64,000 nucleotides of DNA from a virus: the IMG/VR virus record IMGVR_UViG_3300042907_001596, positions 86,441 through 150,440 of that record; one strand, given 5' to 3'. Positions within the stretch are counted from its first letter, which is position 1; every line of letters starts with the position of its first letter. The position numbers and the translations under genes were made by a program. A model generated the notes under the pieces. That model had not been told where the DNA came from. It ran no database searches and was given only the letters and a program-made list of their open reading frames with translations. Below, piece after piece: positions 42,501 through 48,790 of this stretch.

Positions 42501-43055
42501 ACCAACCGGAAGGCAGCCATGAGGCGAGTCGCTGACACGAAGCTGGAAGTTGCAGCACCAGGCGACCGCATCGACGTGGAGCGTCCGGTCAAGAACGTCA
42601 CCGACGCCGAAGCCCAAGCGTCTCAGTACGACCTGAGCGACTACGGCTCCAACGCCGGTGACAACCTTGCCGACCCCGACCTCAGTACGGATTCACAGAT
42701 CTGGGCACCGGGCGAAGGCAGCAAGACATCCAACCGGATGGCGGATGCGGTAGCGGCGGTTCGTTGTGCCGAAGCCTACATTCGCGCTGGCATGGCGGAC
42801 GCGGACGACAAGTGGAAACTCATCGCCCGATTCCAGACCATGCGCCACGCGACGGTCGTTGACCGTACGCGACTGCTGGAGGCCAAGAACGAGTTGGACT
42901 CACAGCGCACATCACGACGTTCCGCCGGTGTTTCTCGCGGTGCGACCAGCAGAAGCATCCCTCCAGGCTTGGGCAGCGGCCAACGCACCGCCCAGACCCA
43001 GCGGGTTGCCGACAACAGCGATCCCCGTAACGACTCACTTCTGTTCTTCAAGTAA
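39582..43055 (+). CDS. prohead protease fused to a long multidomain tail, 1157 aa
   Basis: Residues ~45-215 are a capsid maturation protease of the His-Ser herpesvirus-assemblin type: FLGKPVFVNHANFDPEKARGRVVAARY (catalytic His) and GGLDSVSMGVEAG (catalytic Ser). A zinc-like insert follows (CSICDNRATDMTDMCDH). After linkers, residues ~405-510 carry a peptidase-like cell-wall domain (GGYRPPGDGFDEHAKGALDIM...FDHVHLAPP). Then come acidic and Met-rich scaffold-like stretches with RRR-containing junctions, a helical module (ALCRQANVRPTQDGFRRFYAE, as in the 28416 protein), and a C-terminal helical part. It likely matures the head and may be self-cleaved into pieces. GTG start. Confidence 0.75.
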   Translation: MITPPRRFSAAQSRSLSGDGVRQLLASYRGGAADNAAVVPGFTIEPGMIYTQVRAISARINQNYDAWPSGELKKSYKTFLGKPVFVNHANFDPEKARGRVVAARYVESGNDKYVEVIQEIDAQRFPKLAKEIHEGGLDSVSMGVEAGFTKCSICDNRATDMTDMCDHIKFHKGEFMRHAKTGEDTMVYENCYKLGFFELSYVFDPADETAVVSRVVVASRPQASRRQERDRKIREYRDFIKQNPGSLKAARLIVATEIARTDWSDLGRRAYGEGAPAKAASHPEVAAALKHLDPRSDTARWISNEYQQGYDTARKTSRRRLAAGEDELNRGMISPATSPAPPPAMKPDENTSTMSELANTPLGDLPYRPTSFPTAIPGAPSGGSSSGGGVSGAGYVSPGGGTADAAGLMDNNRGLHTLLKQTFPDLEIGGYRPPGDGFDEHAKGALDIMTTDNDIAAQIRQIGFDNGVPYALWQQQQFNAPWYNGGGVSQMEDRFSPTQNHFDHVHLAPPDMSLMPRSASRRRAWGETEAPEDIDTLRDQSEDDGQDEFHHYVDSPEELQTPDFDQAKRLDRAQEQQGLDADRRVEDIEEVGTPGQQGRGRAVAGRRRYAEDMPMMAPEEEGMMPPEEGMAPEESMMPSEGMPPAEAMPPGAMGSLSPADELALLNQAEQDLEYAESELVEDYVGVPSAGPQMPPQEEGGQMPPQLASRRPVRSTASRRNVRETQKGRPMGINLSERGRVASRGRRLHADESGLTDGGPYGRNDLGESEEVHISDQFGGDGVPSAEAVANPHAGETISNTENTLVARVQHGTAQLRRDAAALASLRQKKSAAAATPEAISRRYVALCRQANVRPTQDGFRRFYAECCDDNIIEPTTVNPELSGTDDQTIKGDDFDNIALDNVATQPKDASIHAFAAFDDWLARSTGRTARQHGNANFIRREAARYIRATGLPLNNLFPTLEKVLVEARKAEDITNRKAAMRRVADTKLEVAAPGDRIDVERPVKNVTDAEAQASQYDLSDYGSNAGDNLADPDLSTDSQIWAPGEGSKTSNRMADAVAAVRCAEAYIRAGMADADDKWKLIARFQTMRHATVVDRTRLLEAKNELDSQRTSRRSAGVSRGATSRSIPPGLGSGQRTAQTQRVADNSDPRNDSLLFFK

Positions 43056-43092
43056 CAGAGTCAATCAACCTCTTTTAGAAAGGAGGCGAGAA

Positions 43093-43620
43093 ATGTTCCG
43101 TGCCACAATCACCAACCCCAGCCAGAAGCGCACGCTGCGTCCGATCTACGCGCAGCACCAAGCGACCACCTGGGGCGGGTTCCTGAACCCCGCCTGGACG
43201 AAGTCCTTCGACATTCTTCCCGGTACGGTTATGGCCAGGCTTTCCGCCGAAGTCTTCACCCCGTTCACCGGCGCAGGAGGACAGAAGCCGTTCGGCCTGT
43301 CTGCCCTCTTCGTCGCACCCAACCTGGGCATTGACGAGGTTACCGCCACCGGTACCAACCTCTTCACCGTCTGGGTCGGTGGCAACCAGGCCACGTTTGA
43401 GGTGTTGGCTCCGGCCTTCGACACCACAGCCACCTGGACTGCCCCCGTCAACGGTGGCAGTGTCCTGCTGACCGGCAACGCTCAAGGCAAGCTCACCCCC
43501 GTCGGGGCGACCAACGCTAACGGCATTGCGGAACTGCTGGATGTCTTGTCACCCGACAAGATCCTCATCCGCCTCAATCCGTACAACCTGGGTGCTGTCA
43601 CCTTGGGTGCGGGAAGCTAA
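43093..43620 (+). CDS. head decoration / capsid-stabilising-like protein, 175 aa
   Basis: A basic, beta-rich protein (MFRATITNPSQKRTLRPIYAQHQATTWGG, then GTVMARLSAEVFTPFTG, VLLTGNAQGKLTPVG, ILIRLNPYNLGAVTLGAGS) directly precedes the major capsid gene, the classical place of a head decoration protein. Its length also fits. The ATG at 43093 has AGGAGGCGAG. It ends 15 bp before the capsid gene. The role is from context and composition; a scaffold is less likely because it is not helical. Confidence 0.65.
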   Translation: MFRATITNPSQKRTLRPIYAQHQATTWGGFLNPAWTKSFDILPGTVMARLSAEVFTPFTGAGGQKPFGLSALFVAPNLGIDEVTATGTNLFTVWVGGNQATFEVLAPAFDTTATWTAPVNGGSVLLTGNAQGKLTPVGATNANGIAELLDVLSPDKILIRLNPYNLGAVTLGAGS

Positions 43621-43635
43621 GGAAGGAAAAGAACA

Positions 43636-44637
43636 ATGAGCCTTCCAGTTGCAACCGGATCCGGTTTTCAGCGGATCGCCCGCTCGTCCGACGAGTACGT
43701 CTCCGACATCCAGGGCGTCATGTCCAAGATGGCGGGCCGCAAGCTCTCCGTCAGGGAGAAGCAAGCCAAGCTCGCTAGCATCCTGGGTGACCGCCAGAAC
43801 GGCATGATCCGCTTGGGTCAGTCGATGATCGGCCCCATCCAGCTTCAGCTTCGTTACCAGGGCATCCTGCGTAACGTCCTGCTGGAGGACACGCTGACCC
43901 CCGGCGTGCCGATTGAGTACGACGTGTTGGACGATTTGGGCCAAGCCTACCTCCTCCACGGCGACGAGGGTGAGGTCAAAATCACCGCGTTTGAGGGCAA
44001 GCGCGTACCCGTCAGTCTGTTCCGCATCGCTACCTTCCCGAAGATCAAGAAGGAAGACCTGTACTACCTCCGCAGCAACATCGTGGAATATGTGCAGGAT
44101 ATGTCGAAGCAGGCCATCATGCGGCAGGAAGACAGCCGCCTGATCACGCTGCTGGAGGTTGCTGCCGCTCAGTACCGTACGGTCGATTCGACAGCCACAC
44201 CGGGTACCGGCTCACTGCCGAACGAGATCCAGGTCGCAGGTAACTACCTTCAGCCGGACGATCTCTACACCGCTGTGACCTTCACCGATCAGCGTCAGTT
44301 GGACTCCTCGCGCCTCCTGTGCAATCCCCAAGAATATCGGGATTTTTACAGGTGGGACATCAACACGACCGGGTGGGCGTTCAAAGACTCTGTCGTTGCT
44401 GGCGAGCGCATCGTCCAGTTCGGTGAGTTCCAGATCGGCAAGTCGATCATCATCCCGCCGGGTACCACCTACCTGACGCCGGAGCCGTCCTTCTTGGGCG
44501 TCTTCCCCGTCATGTACTCCCTCGACGTGGAGGAGAACAACCAAGTGGAGCAGTTCCACAAAGGATGGGTTATGGACGAACTCGTCGGCCTAGCTATCCT
44601 AAACGCAAGGGGCATAGTTATCCTCCGCAAGGCGTAG
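43636..44637 (+). CDS. major capsid protein, HK97-like fold, 333 aa
   Basis: The order of segments fits the HK97 fold: helical N-terminal arm (RSSDEYVSDIQGVMSKMAGRKLSVREKQAKLASIL), E-loop region with basic patches, the long spine helix (YYLRSNIVEYVQDMSKQAIMRQEDSRLITLLEVAAAQY), and the A-domain sheets (FGEFQIGKSIIIPPGTTYLTPEPSFLGVFPVMYSLDV), ending in LNARGIVILRKA. It follows the decoration-like protein and precedes a strong terminator, as is usual for highly expressed capsid genes. GGAAGGAA ribosome site at the start. No clear N-terminal processing site is obvious. Confidence 0.85.
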   Translation: MSLPVATGSGFQRIARSSDEYVSDIQGVMSKMAGRKLSVREKQAKLASILGDRQNGMIRLGQSMIGPIQLQLRYQGILRNVLLEDTLTPGVPIEYDVLDDLGQAYLLHGDEGEVKITAFEGKRVPVSLFRIATFPKIKKEDLYYLRSNIVEYVQDMSKQAIMRQEDSRLITLLEVAAAQYRTVDSTATPGTGSLPNEIQVAGNYLQPDDLYTAVTFTDQRQLDSSRLLCNPQEYRDFYRWDINTTGWAFKDSVVAGERIVQFGEFQIGKSIIIPPGTTYLTPEPSFLGVFPVMYSLDVEENNQVEQFHKGWVMDELVGLAILNARGIVILRKA

Positions 44638-44660
44638 ACCTGCAAGGATGCTGCCACAGC

Positions 44661-44711
44661 AAACAAGTTTCCCCCCTTCCAGCAAACACTGGTTGGGGGG
44701 ATTCTTGTTTT
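44661..44711. terminator. strong bidirectional-type intrinsic terminator after capsid gene
   Basis: CCCCCC-TT-CCAG (44671-44682) pairs with CTGG-TT-GGGGGG (44689-44700) around a short AAACA-type loop. The flanks AAACAAG (44661-44667) and CTTGTTT (44704-44710) extend the stem, giving a T-rich tail downstream and an A-rich lead upstream. It is the best intrinsic terminator in the window, 24 bp after the capsid stop codon. Confidence 0.9.
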
Positions 44712-44724
44712 GCCAAACATCCTC

Positions 44725-44760
44725 CCTGTATGGAACTGCTCAACATGACAGAAAAGGTGA
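44725..44760 (+). promoter_or_regulatory. class II late promoter-like site, consensus copy, right behind terminator
   Basis: CCTGTA (44725-44730), spacer of exactly 21 bp, AAAAGGTGA (44752-44760). It lies 14 bp after the terminator tail, where a promoter for the next transcription unit is expected. No good open reading frame begins within 100 bp, so a long leader or a small RNA could be made from it. Confidence 0.65.
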
Positions 44761-44808
44761 ACCAACAGGACGCTTCTGCCGCTCCCCCTAGGTCGGCGTC
44801 CTGTCCCT

Positions 44809-44855
44809 GGAAGGCCCTGCCCGCGCCGCGATCCGGCCGCTGGGCGGGGCCTTCC
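44809..44855 (+). repeat. 14-bp inverted repeat between two class II sites
   Basis: GGAAGGCCCTGCCC (44809-44822) and GGGCGGGGCCTTCC (44842-44855) pair with a single G-T wobble across a 19-nt loop. It lies between two class II sites in a 267-bp gap with no convincing gene. It could be the body of a small structured RNA, a leader hairpin or a protein-binding site. Confidence 0.5.
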
Positions 44856-44856
44856 C

Positions 44857-44893
44857 CCTGTGCGGGGTGCGATAGCCCGTCAGAAGGGATGAG
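44857..44893 (+). promoter_or_regulatory. class II late promoter-like site
   Basis: CCTGTG (44857-44862), 21 bp, AAGGGATGAG (44884-44893). The next gene starts 48 bp from the first box with GAGGGAGG as ribosome site. It is the second of two class II sites in the same gap. Confidence 0.6.
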
Positions 44894-44904
44894 AGGGAGG
44901 TCTA

Positions 44905-45609
44905 ATGGCCCGTCGGATCGTCACGCACCGTGACCAGATGTCGATGAACGCTCAGCTTCGTTGGGCCTACTCCGATCAGACCCGATTCCAGCAGGACTTC
45001 GCGGAGGACATGAAGTCCGGCGAGCCGTTGGACGAACAGCAACTGCGCCTGATCGACTACTTCCGCCGGTTCCACGACATGACCCAAAACGCGACCAACG
45101 ACTACCATCCCAGGCCGACGCTCAACACCGCCGGGATCCAAGACGACACCTACCCGCCGGAGTGGAAGGCCAAAGCTGAACAGCTAGCCCGCGACACCGG
45201 CGGCTTCAGCATCCACGACGACCCCACCCTGCCAGGGGACGGCCCGTCGTCGGGCTATCAAGTTGCGATCCCCGGCCACGAGCGCACCGACATCTCCACC
45301 GGCGACGGCTGGGCCGACTACGCCCGCGAGAAGCAGGATGTCCTGCGGGGGAACTCGCTGGGGACGTGGCGGGGCGAAGACGACCTGTACTACACCGAGC
45401 CGTCGCAGACGATCGGGGACTACGACGACGCCGCCCGCGCTACCGTGGATCGCAACCAGTGGTCGATGTGGGATAACGGGGCGTTCCACACCGACCCGGC
45501 GACGGGGGAGAAAGTCTTCCTCCCTCAAGCCGACATTCCTCGCACTGATATAATCAACCAAGGATTAGCCGGGGCAATCGGCTTCACCCTCGCGAGGAGA
45601 CACCGATGA
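44905..45609 (+). CDS. hypothetical acidic virion-region protein, 234 aa
   Basis: The N-terminal ~65 residues are helical (RRIVTHRDQMSMNAQLRWAYSDQTRFQQDFAEDMKSG, LIDYFRRFHDMTQNAT). The rest is acidic, Gly/Asp/Pro-rich with aromatic residues (GEDDLYYTEPSQTIGDYDDAARATVDRNQWSMWDNGAF) and ends ARRHR. It resembles an extended adaptor rather than an enzyme. First gene behind the capsid terminator and two class II sites. It overlaps the next small gene by 4 bp. No family is recognised. Confidence 0.65.
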   Translation: MARRIVTHRDQMSMNAQLRWAYSDQTRFQQDFAEDMKSGEPLDEQQLRLIDYFRRFHDMTQNATNDYHPRPTLNTAGIQDDTYPPEWKAKAEQLARDTGGFSIHDDPTLPGDGPSSGYQVAIPGHERTDISTGDGWADYAREKQDVLRGNSLGTWRGEDDLYYTEPSQTIGDYDDAARATVDRNQWSMWDNGAFHTDPATGEKVFLPQADIPRTDIINQGLAGAIGFTLARRHR

Positions 45610-45755
45610 GCGACACCGAGAACCGTAAAGCGCAGGCCGTCAGCGGCTGGATCGGCACACCGCCGGATCCGCAGCCCGAAAACCCGCCGTCGCACGCTAC
45701 AAAATGGTACAAGATCATGGGTGCGCGACACCTTCTCGACAACTCTGAGCAGTAA
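45606..45755 (+). CDS. hypothetical 49-aa protein
   Basis: ATG 45606 overlaps the stop of the previous gene (ATGA), with GAGGAGA immediately upstream. The 49-residue product starts MSDTENRKAQAVSGWIG, has a Pro-rich middle (TPPDPQPENPPSHAT) and ends HLLDNSEQ. The strict stop-start coupling and ribosome site support it as real despite its size. Function unknown. Confidence 0.55.
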   Translation: MSDTENRKAQAVSGWIGTPPDPQPENPPSHATKWYKIMGARHLLDNSEQ

Positions 45756-45774
45756 AATCGTTACCTGCGTCAGC

Positions 45775-45825
45775 ACTGGTTAGTAGCACTGTCCGATCCT
45801 GAATAGGTGGAAGCTGCCTTCCACC
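45775..45825 (+). promoter_or_regulatory. class II late promoter-like site with overlapping hairpin
   Basis: ACTGGT (45775-45780), 21 bp, AATAGGTGG (45802-45810). A perfect 8-bp hairpin, GGTGGAAG (45806-45813) with CTTCCACC (45818-45825), overlaps the second box. The next gene starts at 45841. The overlap of hairpin and box is unusual in this family. Confidence 0.45.
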
Positions 45826-45840
45826 GAAGGGGATTGAGGC

Positions 45841-46092
45841 ATGTCGTTAGCCGAAGAACTGGACAAAGAGCGGCAGGATCAGCGGGGCCGCAAGTGCGCG
45901 GTCTGCGACTGGCTGGCCCGCCAAAGCCAGGATGACCGGGACTCTTTCGATGAATGGGTTGATCAAGAGGGCAACTTCTCCAAGCTCTGGCGGGCGTGCC
46001 GCCGCCGCCCCGACCCCCTGCCCTGTCAGTACGCCCACTTGACCCGGCACATTCGCGGGGGATGCGGACGGCTAGACGATGTCTCTTCGTGA
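45841..46092 (+). CDS. small zinc-finger-like protein, 83 aa
   Basis: Cysteines in KCAVCDWLARQ, RACRRR, PLPCQYAHLTRHIRGGCG, together with two histidines, suggest one zinc site in a small helical protein. It resembles short actinophage proteins with a CxxCxWL start followed by an FDEWVD motif that I know only as conserved hypotheticals. AAGGGGA ribosome site. It overlaps the metallophosphoesterase gene by 14 bp, so it may assist that enzyme; inference. Confidence 0.65.
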   Translation: MSLAEELDKERQDQRGRKCAVCDWLARQSQDDRDSFDEWVDQEGNFSKLWRACRRRPDPLPCQYAHLTRHIRGGCGRLDDVSS

Positions 46093-47230
46093 CGAACTGA
46101 ACGCCTACCCGGCCGCAGAAGAACCGCAGTACAGCCCGCACTTTGAGTTCGACGGCAACGGCGGCGTCGTGCAGACCGGGCCGATGCCGATCACCGACGG
46201 CTTCGACTTTGAGGACACCCTGCGCCGGTTTGGCAAGGATCCCGAACACTACGAGGTGGCAGGGGAGCCGCAGGAGTCCATCTGGGAGCAGCGTTCCCGC
46301 AACCGGGAAACCAACGAGTTTGAGACGACGCTGCTGCACGCCTGGAAGGCCCGCTTCCGGCGCAAAGCGTCGCACACCGCCGCCGACCTGGAGTCGCTGA
46401 TCGCCAAAGTCCGCAAGACTCCGCCGGAACCCGTCAAGGACGGGCACTGGTTCGTCTTCCAGGCGGGGGATCAGCAGCTAGGCAAGCGCAGCCAGGGCGG
46501 CGCGACGGAAGAGATCATCGAACGCTACCTCCAGTCCGTGGAGGCTGCGGTGGTGGAGTTCAAAAACCTGAAGCGGCACGGCATCGCCGGGATCCAACTC
46601 TCCTTCCCCGGCGACTGCCTGGAGGGGAATCAGAGCCAGGCGGGGCGCAACCTGTGGCTGACCGATACGACCATCACCGAAGGTGTCCGCATCTTCCGGC
46701 GGCTGCTGTACCAAACCATCGAACGGCTCTCCCCGCTGGCCAGCCAGTGCCTGGTGACCGTCGTTAACGGCAACCACGACGAATCACAGCGCAGCCAGAA
46801 CACCTGGCCGGGAGACGGCTGGGCGACGGAGTGCGCCATCGCGGTGTCCGACCAGATCAAAATGAACGACGCCGCCTTCGGGCATGTGGACATCTTGGTG
46901 CCGGACAAATGGCGAGCCGCCATGACCGTGCCGGTCGGGGACACGATCGTCACCGTCGTCCACGGCAACCAGTGGCAGAAAGGCAAGGCTTTCGATTGGT
47001 GGGCGGCGCAGAGCGTCAACAACCACTCCCCCGGCGCGGCCCAAGTCCTCCAACACGGCCACTGGCACCAGTGGGCGATCGGCTCCAACGCGAAGCGCAC
47101 CGTCGTGTCCAGCCCTACCTTTGAGGTGGGCAGTGACTACCTCATCAACGCCAAAGGATCCACCGCCAAGCGTGGGGCGCTGGTGTACCTGATGAAGTCC
47201 GGCGAAGTCAGTCGAATGAGCGTGGTGTGA
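46079..47230 (+). CDS. metallophosphoesterase (calcineurin-like), 383 aa
   Basis: The five metal motifs of the calcineurin-like family are visible in order: AGDQQLGK, FPGDCLEGN, VNGNHDESQ, TVVHGNQWQKG and LQHGHWHQW. The N-terminal ~90 residues are acidic and unassigned. Known relatives include Mre11/SbcD nucleases and other phosphodiesterases; the lack of an SbcC-like partner in the window leaves the substrate open. It is in a late transcription unit among virion genes, unusual for a replication nuclease. ATG 46079 overlaps the previous gene. Confidence 0.8.
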   Translation: MSLRDELNAYPAAEEPQYSPHFEFDGNGGVVQTGPMPITDGFDFEDTLRRFGKDPEHYEVAGEPQESIWEQRSRNRETNEFETTLLHAWKARFRRKASHTAADLESLIAKVRKTPPEPVKDGHWFVFQAGDQQLGKRSQGGATEEIIERYLQSVEAAVVEFKNLKRHGIAGIQLSFPGDCLEGNQSQAGRNLWLTDTTITEGVRIFRRLLYQTIERLSPLASQCLVTVVNGNHDESQRSQNTWPGDGWATECAIAVSDQIKMNDAAFGHVDILVPDKWRAAMTVPVGDTIVTVVHGNQWQKGKAFDWWAAQSVNNHSPGAAQVLQHGHWHQWAIGSNAKRTVVSSPTFEVGSDYLINAKGSTAKRGALVYLMKSGEVSRMSVV

Positions 47231-47233
47231 ACC

Positions 47234-47437
47234 ATGATATTTCGGCTCACCATCTTGGGCCACGAGGTGTGGTGCTTAGAGCTTGCCTTCGCCTCCGTCG
47301 AAGAAGTTGAGGCCGAAGACTCTCGCCGCATCGGCGGCGGGGAAACCCACAATTTTGAGCGAGACGCTTCCCCGCTGAACCCCGCCGACCACTACGGGGA
47401 GTGGGAAGATCGTCACCGTCCGTTTGGTTTTCGGTGA
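47234..47437 (+). CDS. conserved small actinophage protein, 67 aa
   Basis: It begins MIFRLTILGHEVWCLEL, a beta-strand start followed by an acidic helix and a disordered polar tail. I recognise the RLTILG-x-E-V-x-x-LEL opening from many tiny conserved genes of mycobacteriophages, all of unknown function. ATG 47234 lies 3 bp after the previous stop and has no clear ribosome site, suggesting translational coupling. Confidence 0.6.
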   Translation: MIFRLTILGHEVWCLELAFASVEEVEAEDSRRIGGGETHNFERDASPLNPADHYGEWEDRHRPFGFR

Positions 47438-47476
47438 CCTGTATTCGGGCCGGAGTGGGCAGAGAAAGGATGGAGG
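47438..47476 (+). promoter_or_regulatory. class II late promoter-like site
   Basis: CCTGTA (47438-47443) begins at the first base after the stop; AAAGGATGGAGG starts at 47465 after 21 bp. Gene start 46 bp from the first box. Confidence 0.6.
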
Positions 47477-47483
47477 AGGGGAC

Positions 47484-48065
47484 ATGAACTGGCAGGTAGC
47501 TACTGTGGTGTTAGCTTTCTTAGTGGCTCTTCTAGCCCTGCTGCTCGCTAGCTGGACGTACTGGTGGTCAGACGACATCAGTCACGCCCTCTTAGCTCCC
47601 TTCCAAGAAACCGACCGCAAGATCCTCTCCCGAATTGGAGTCCTCATGTCCCTCGCTTCCCAGATCGAAAACGCCGTCGCCAAGCTCAACCTGGCGGTGA
47701 CCGAGAACAACATCAACGTCGGCGCACTCAAGGACAGCCTCGCGTCCTTGACCGCTCAGGTCACCGACCTGAAGACTCAGGTCGACACGCTGACCGCCGC
47801 CGGTACCGACACCGACCCGGCCCTGGTCGCTGCCGTCGATGACCTGTCCGTTGCCGCCGACGCGGTGCTGGCCCAGGCCGACGCCGTCAACCCGCTCGAC
47901 ACGCTGGTCGTTCCGGCCGTCGTGGTTGAGTCCGACACCCCGGCTGCCATCGTGGCTGACGGCGGAGTCATCGACGCCACCATCACCCCGGTCGAGGATC
48001 CCGCCCCGGTCGAGGTCGAGGTTCCGGTCGAGGTCGAGGTTCCGGTCACCGACGACACCGTCTAA
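47484..48065 (+). CDS. membrane-anchored coiled-coil protein with repeat tail, 193 aa
   Basis: Residues 5-27 (VATVVLAFLVALLALLLASWTYW) form one membrane segment. A long coiled coil follows (LMSLASQIENAVAKLNLAVTENNINVGALKDSLASLTAQVTDLKTQVDTLTAAG), then an Ala/Val/Asp-rich stretch ending in tandem PVEVEV repeats. ATG 47484 is chosen for its GGAGGAGGG site. ATG 47646 (MSLASQ) has a weaker GGAG and would give a soluble form without the membrane segment; both may be used. Function unknown; it ends at a terminator. Confidence 0.6.
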   Translation: MNWQVATVVLAFLVALLALLLASWTYWWSDDISHALLAPFQETDRKILSRIGVLMSLASQIENAVAKLNLAVTENNINVGALKDSLASLTAQVTDLKTQVDTLTAAGTDTDPALVAAVDDLSVAADAVLAQADAVNPLDTLVVPAVVVESDTPAAIVADGGVIDATITPVEDPAPVEVEVPVEVEVPVTDDTV

Positions 48066-48084
48066 GCCCCACCTACATCCACAC

Positions 48085-48111
48085 AGTGGGCCAGGTCACC
48101 CCTGGCCCACT
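48085..48111 (+). terminator. intrinsic terminator hairpin
   Basis: AGTGGGCCAGG (48085-48095), loop TCACC, CCTGGCCCACT (48101-48111), followed by TTGTGCTGT. The 11-bp perfect stem begins about 20 bp after the stop at 48065. The T-tract is short. Confidence 0.65.
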
Positions 48112-48156
48112 TTGTGCTGTGGGCCATAAGCCCCTGTCGTTATCCCAGGCAAGAGA

Positions 48157-48179
48157 GTTACATTGTGGATAGCAACCAC
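48157..48179 (+). promoter_or_regulatory. GTTACA element with hairpin, class I-like downstream half only
   Basis: GTTACA (48157-48162) followed by GTGG-ATAGCAA-CCAC (165-179) matches the downstream half of class I elements (GTTACA...GTGGA plus hairpin). The expected GGAAT box is missing 18 bp upstream. It lies between a terminator and a small gene with AAAGGGGA as ribosome site. Confidence 0.35.
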
Positions 48180-48194
48180 GAAAGGGGAGCCACC

Positions 48195-48389
48195 ATGCAC
48201 TCCTACCTTGTCACCCTGTCCAACGGCTCTGGGGACATCCAGAAGATCGTTGTCCAAACCCCGGTGAACTGCATCCACGACATGCAAGAGTTCGTAGACG
48301 GCCTTACGGATCTTCAGATCCAGAACGCCATCGTCATCGACATCGACGCCGAAGCGGCCCAGCATGTGCCGATCAGGGAGACTTCCTAA
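48195..48389 (+). CDS. hypothetical small protein, 64 aa
   Basis: This is a small alpha/beta protein (MHSYLVTLSNGSGDIQKIVVQTPVNCIHDMQEFVDGLTDLQIQNAIVIDIDAEAAQHVPI) with a beta-beta-helix-beta feel. ATG 48195 with AAAGGGGA upstream is better supported than the upstream ATG at 48114. It is the only gene between a terminator and a class II site, so it is probably transcribed alone. No family is recognised. Confidence 0.6.
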   Translation: MHSYLVTLSNGSGDIQKIVVQTPVNCIHDMQEFVDGLTDLQIQNAIVIDIDAEAAQHVPIRETS

Positions 48390-48392
48390 CCC

Positions 48393-48430
48393 CCTGTAGC
48401 CAGGCCCTCTCGCCCCCAGAAGGGGTGAGG
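48393..48430 (+). promoter_or_regulatory. class II late promoter-like site
   Basis: CCTGTA (48393-48398), 21 bp, AAGGGGTGAGG (48420-48430). Start codon GTG 48439 is 46 bp from the first box. CCCC/GGGG around the second box could form a small hairpin. Confidence 0.6.
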
Positions 48431-48438
48431 AGGCTTTC

Positions 48439-48777
48439 GTGACTCGCAAGGATCTAGGCCCGACTCCGGTCGGCGTCAAGGACGGAGCCACGCTGGGATG
48501 GGTCAGGACGACCTACCCCTCTTACAGCAACTACGTTGCCAGCCCGCAAGACCTGAACCTCACCCTTCCCGCCAATCCGGTGGAACACCAGATGGAACTC
48601 TTTGAGGTCAAAGCCGACGGCAACCAGATTCTGGTGTTCATGCCCAGCCTGGCGAGGCTGACCCTTGGCTCCAGCCGGGGCGTCACCGTCCAGGCCAACA
48701 AGACGGCCTTCTTCGGTTTCCGTTATTCTAGTCATGCTCAGGCGTGGTTCCTGTTATCCGCGACCTTTGAGTCCTAA
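48439..48777 (+). CDS. small structural-type protein, 112 aa
   Basis: A beta-rich protein (VEHQMELFEVKADGNQILVFMPSLARLTLGSSRGVTVQANKTAFFGFRYSSHAQAWFLLSATFES) of the compact sandwich type seen in small virion proteins. GTG start with GAGGAGG upstream. It opens a late operon that continues with tail-region genes, so a minor virion protein is likely. No specific match. Confidence 0.55.
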   Translation: MTRKDLGPTPVGVKDGATLGWVRTTYPSYSNYVASPQDLNLTLPANPVEHQMELFEVKADGNQILVFMPSLARLTLGSSRGVTVQANKTAFFGFRYSSHAQAWFLLSATFES

Positions 48778-48790
48778 AAGAGGGAGAGAC

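Noticed and set aside
44744-44933. Open frame of about 62 codons in the gap after the capsid terminator
   Set aside because: No ribosome site, Pro/Arg/Ser-rich composition, and it overlaps an inverted repeat, a class II site and the start of the next gene.
47646-48065. Treating the coiled-coil protein as starting only at ATG 47646
   Set aside because: The upstream frame is continuous, has a stronger ribosome site at 47484, and adds a well-formed membrane segment; I keep the long form and mention the short one.
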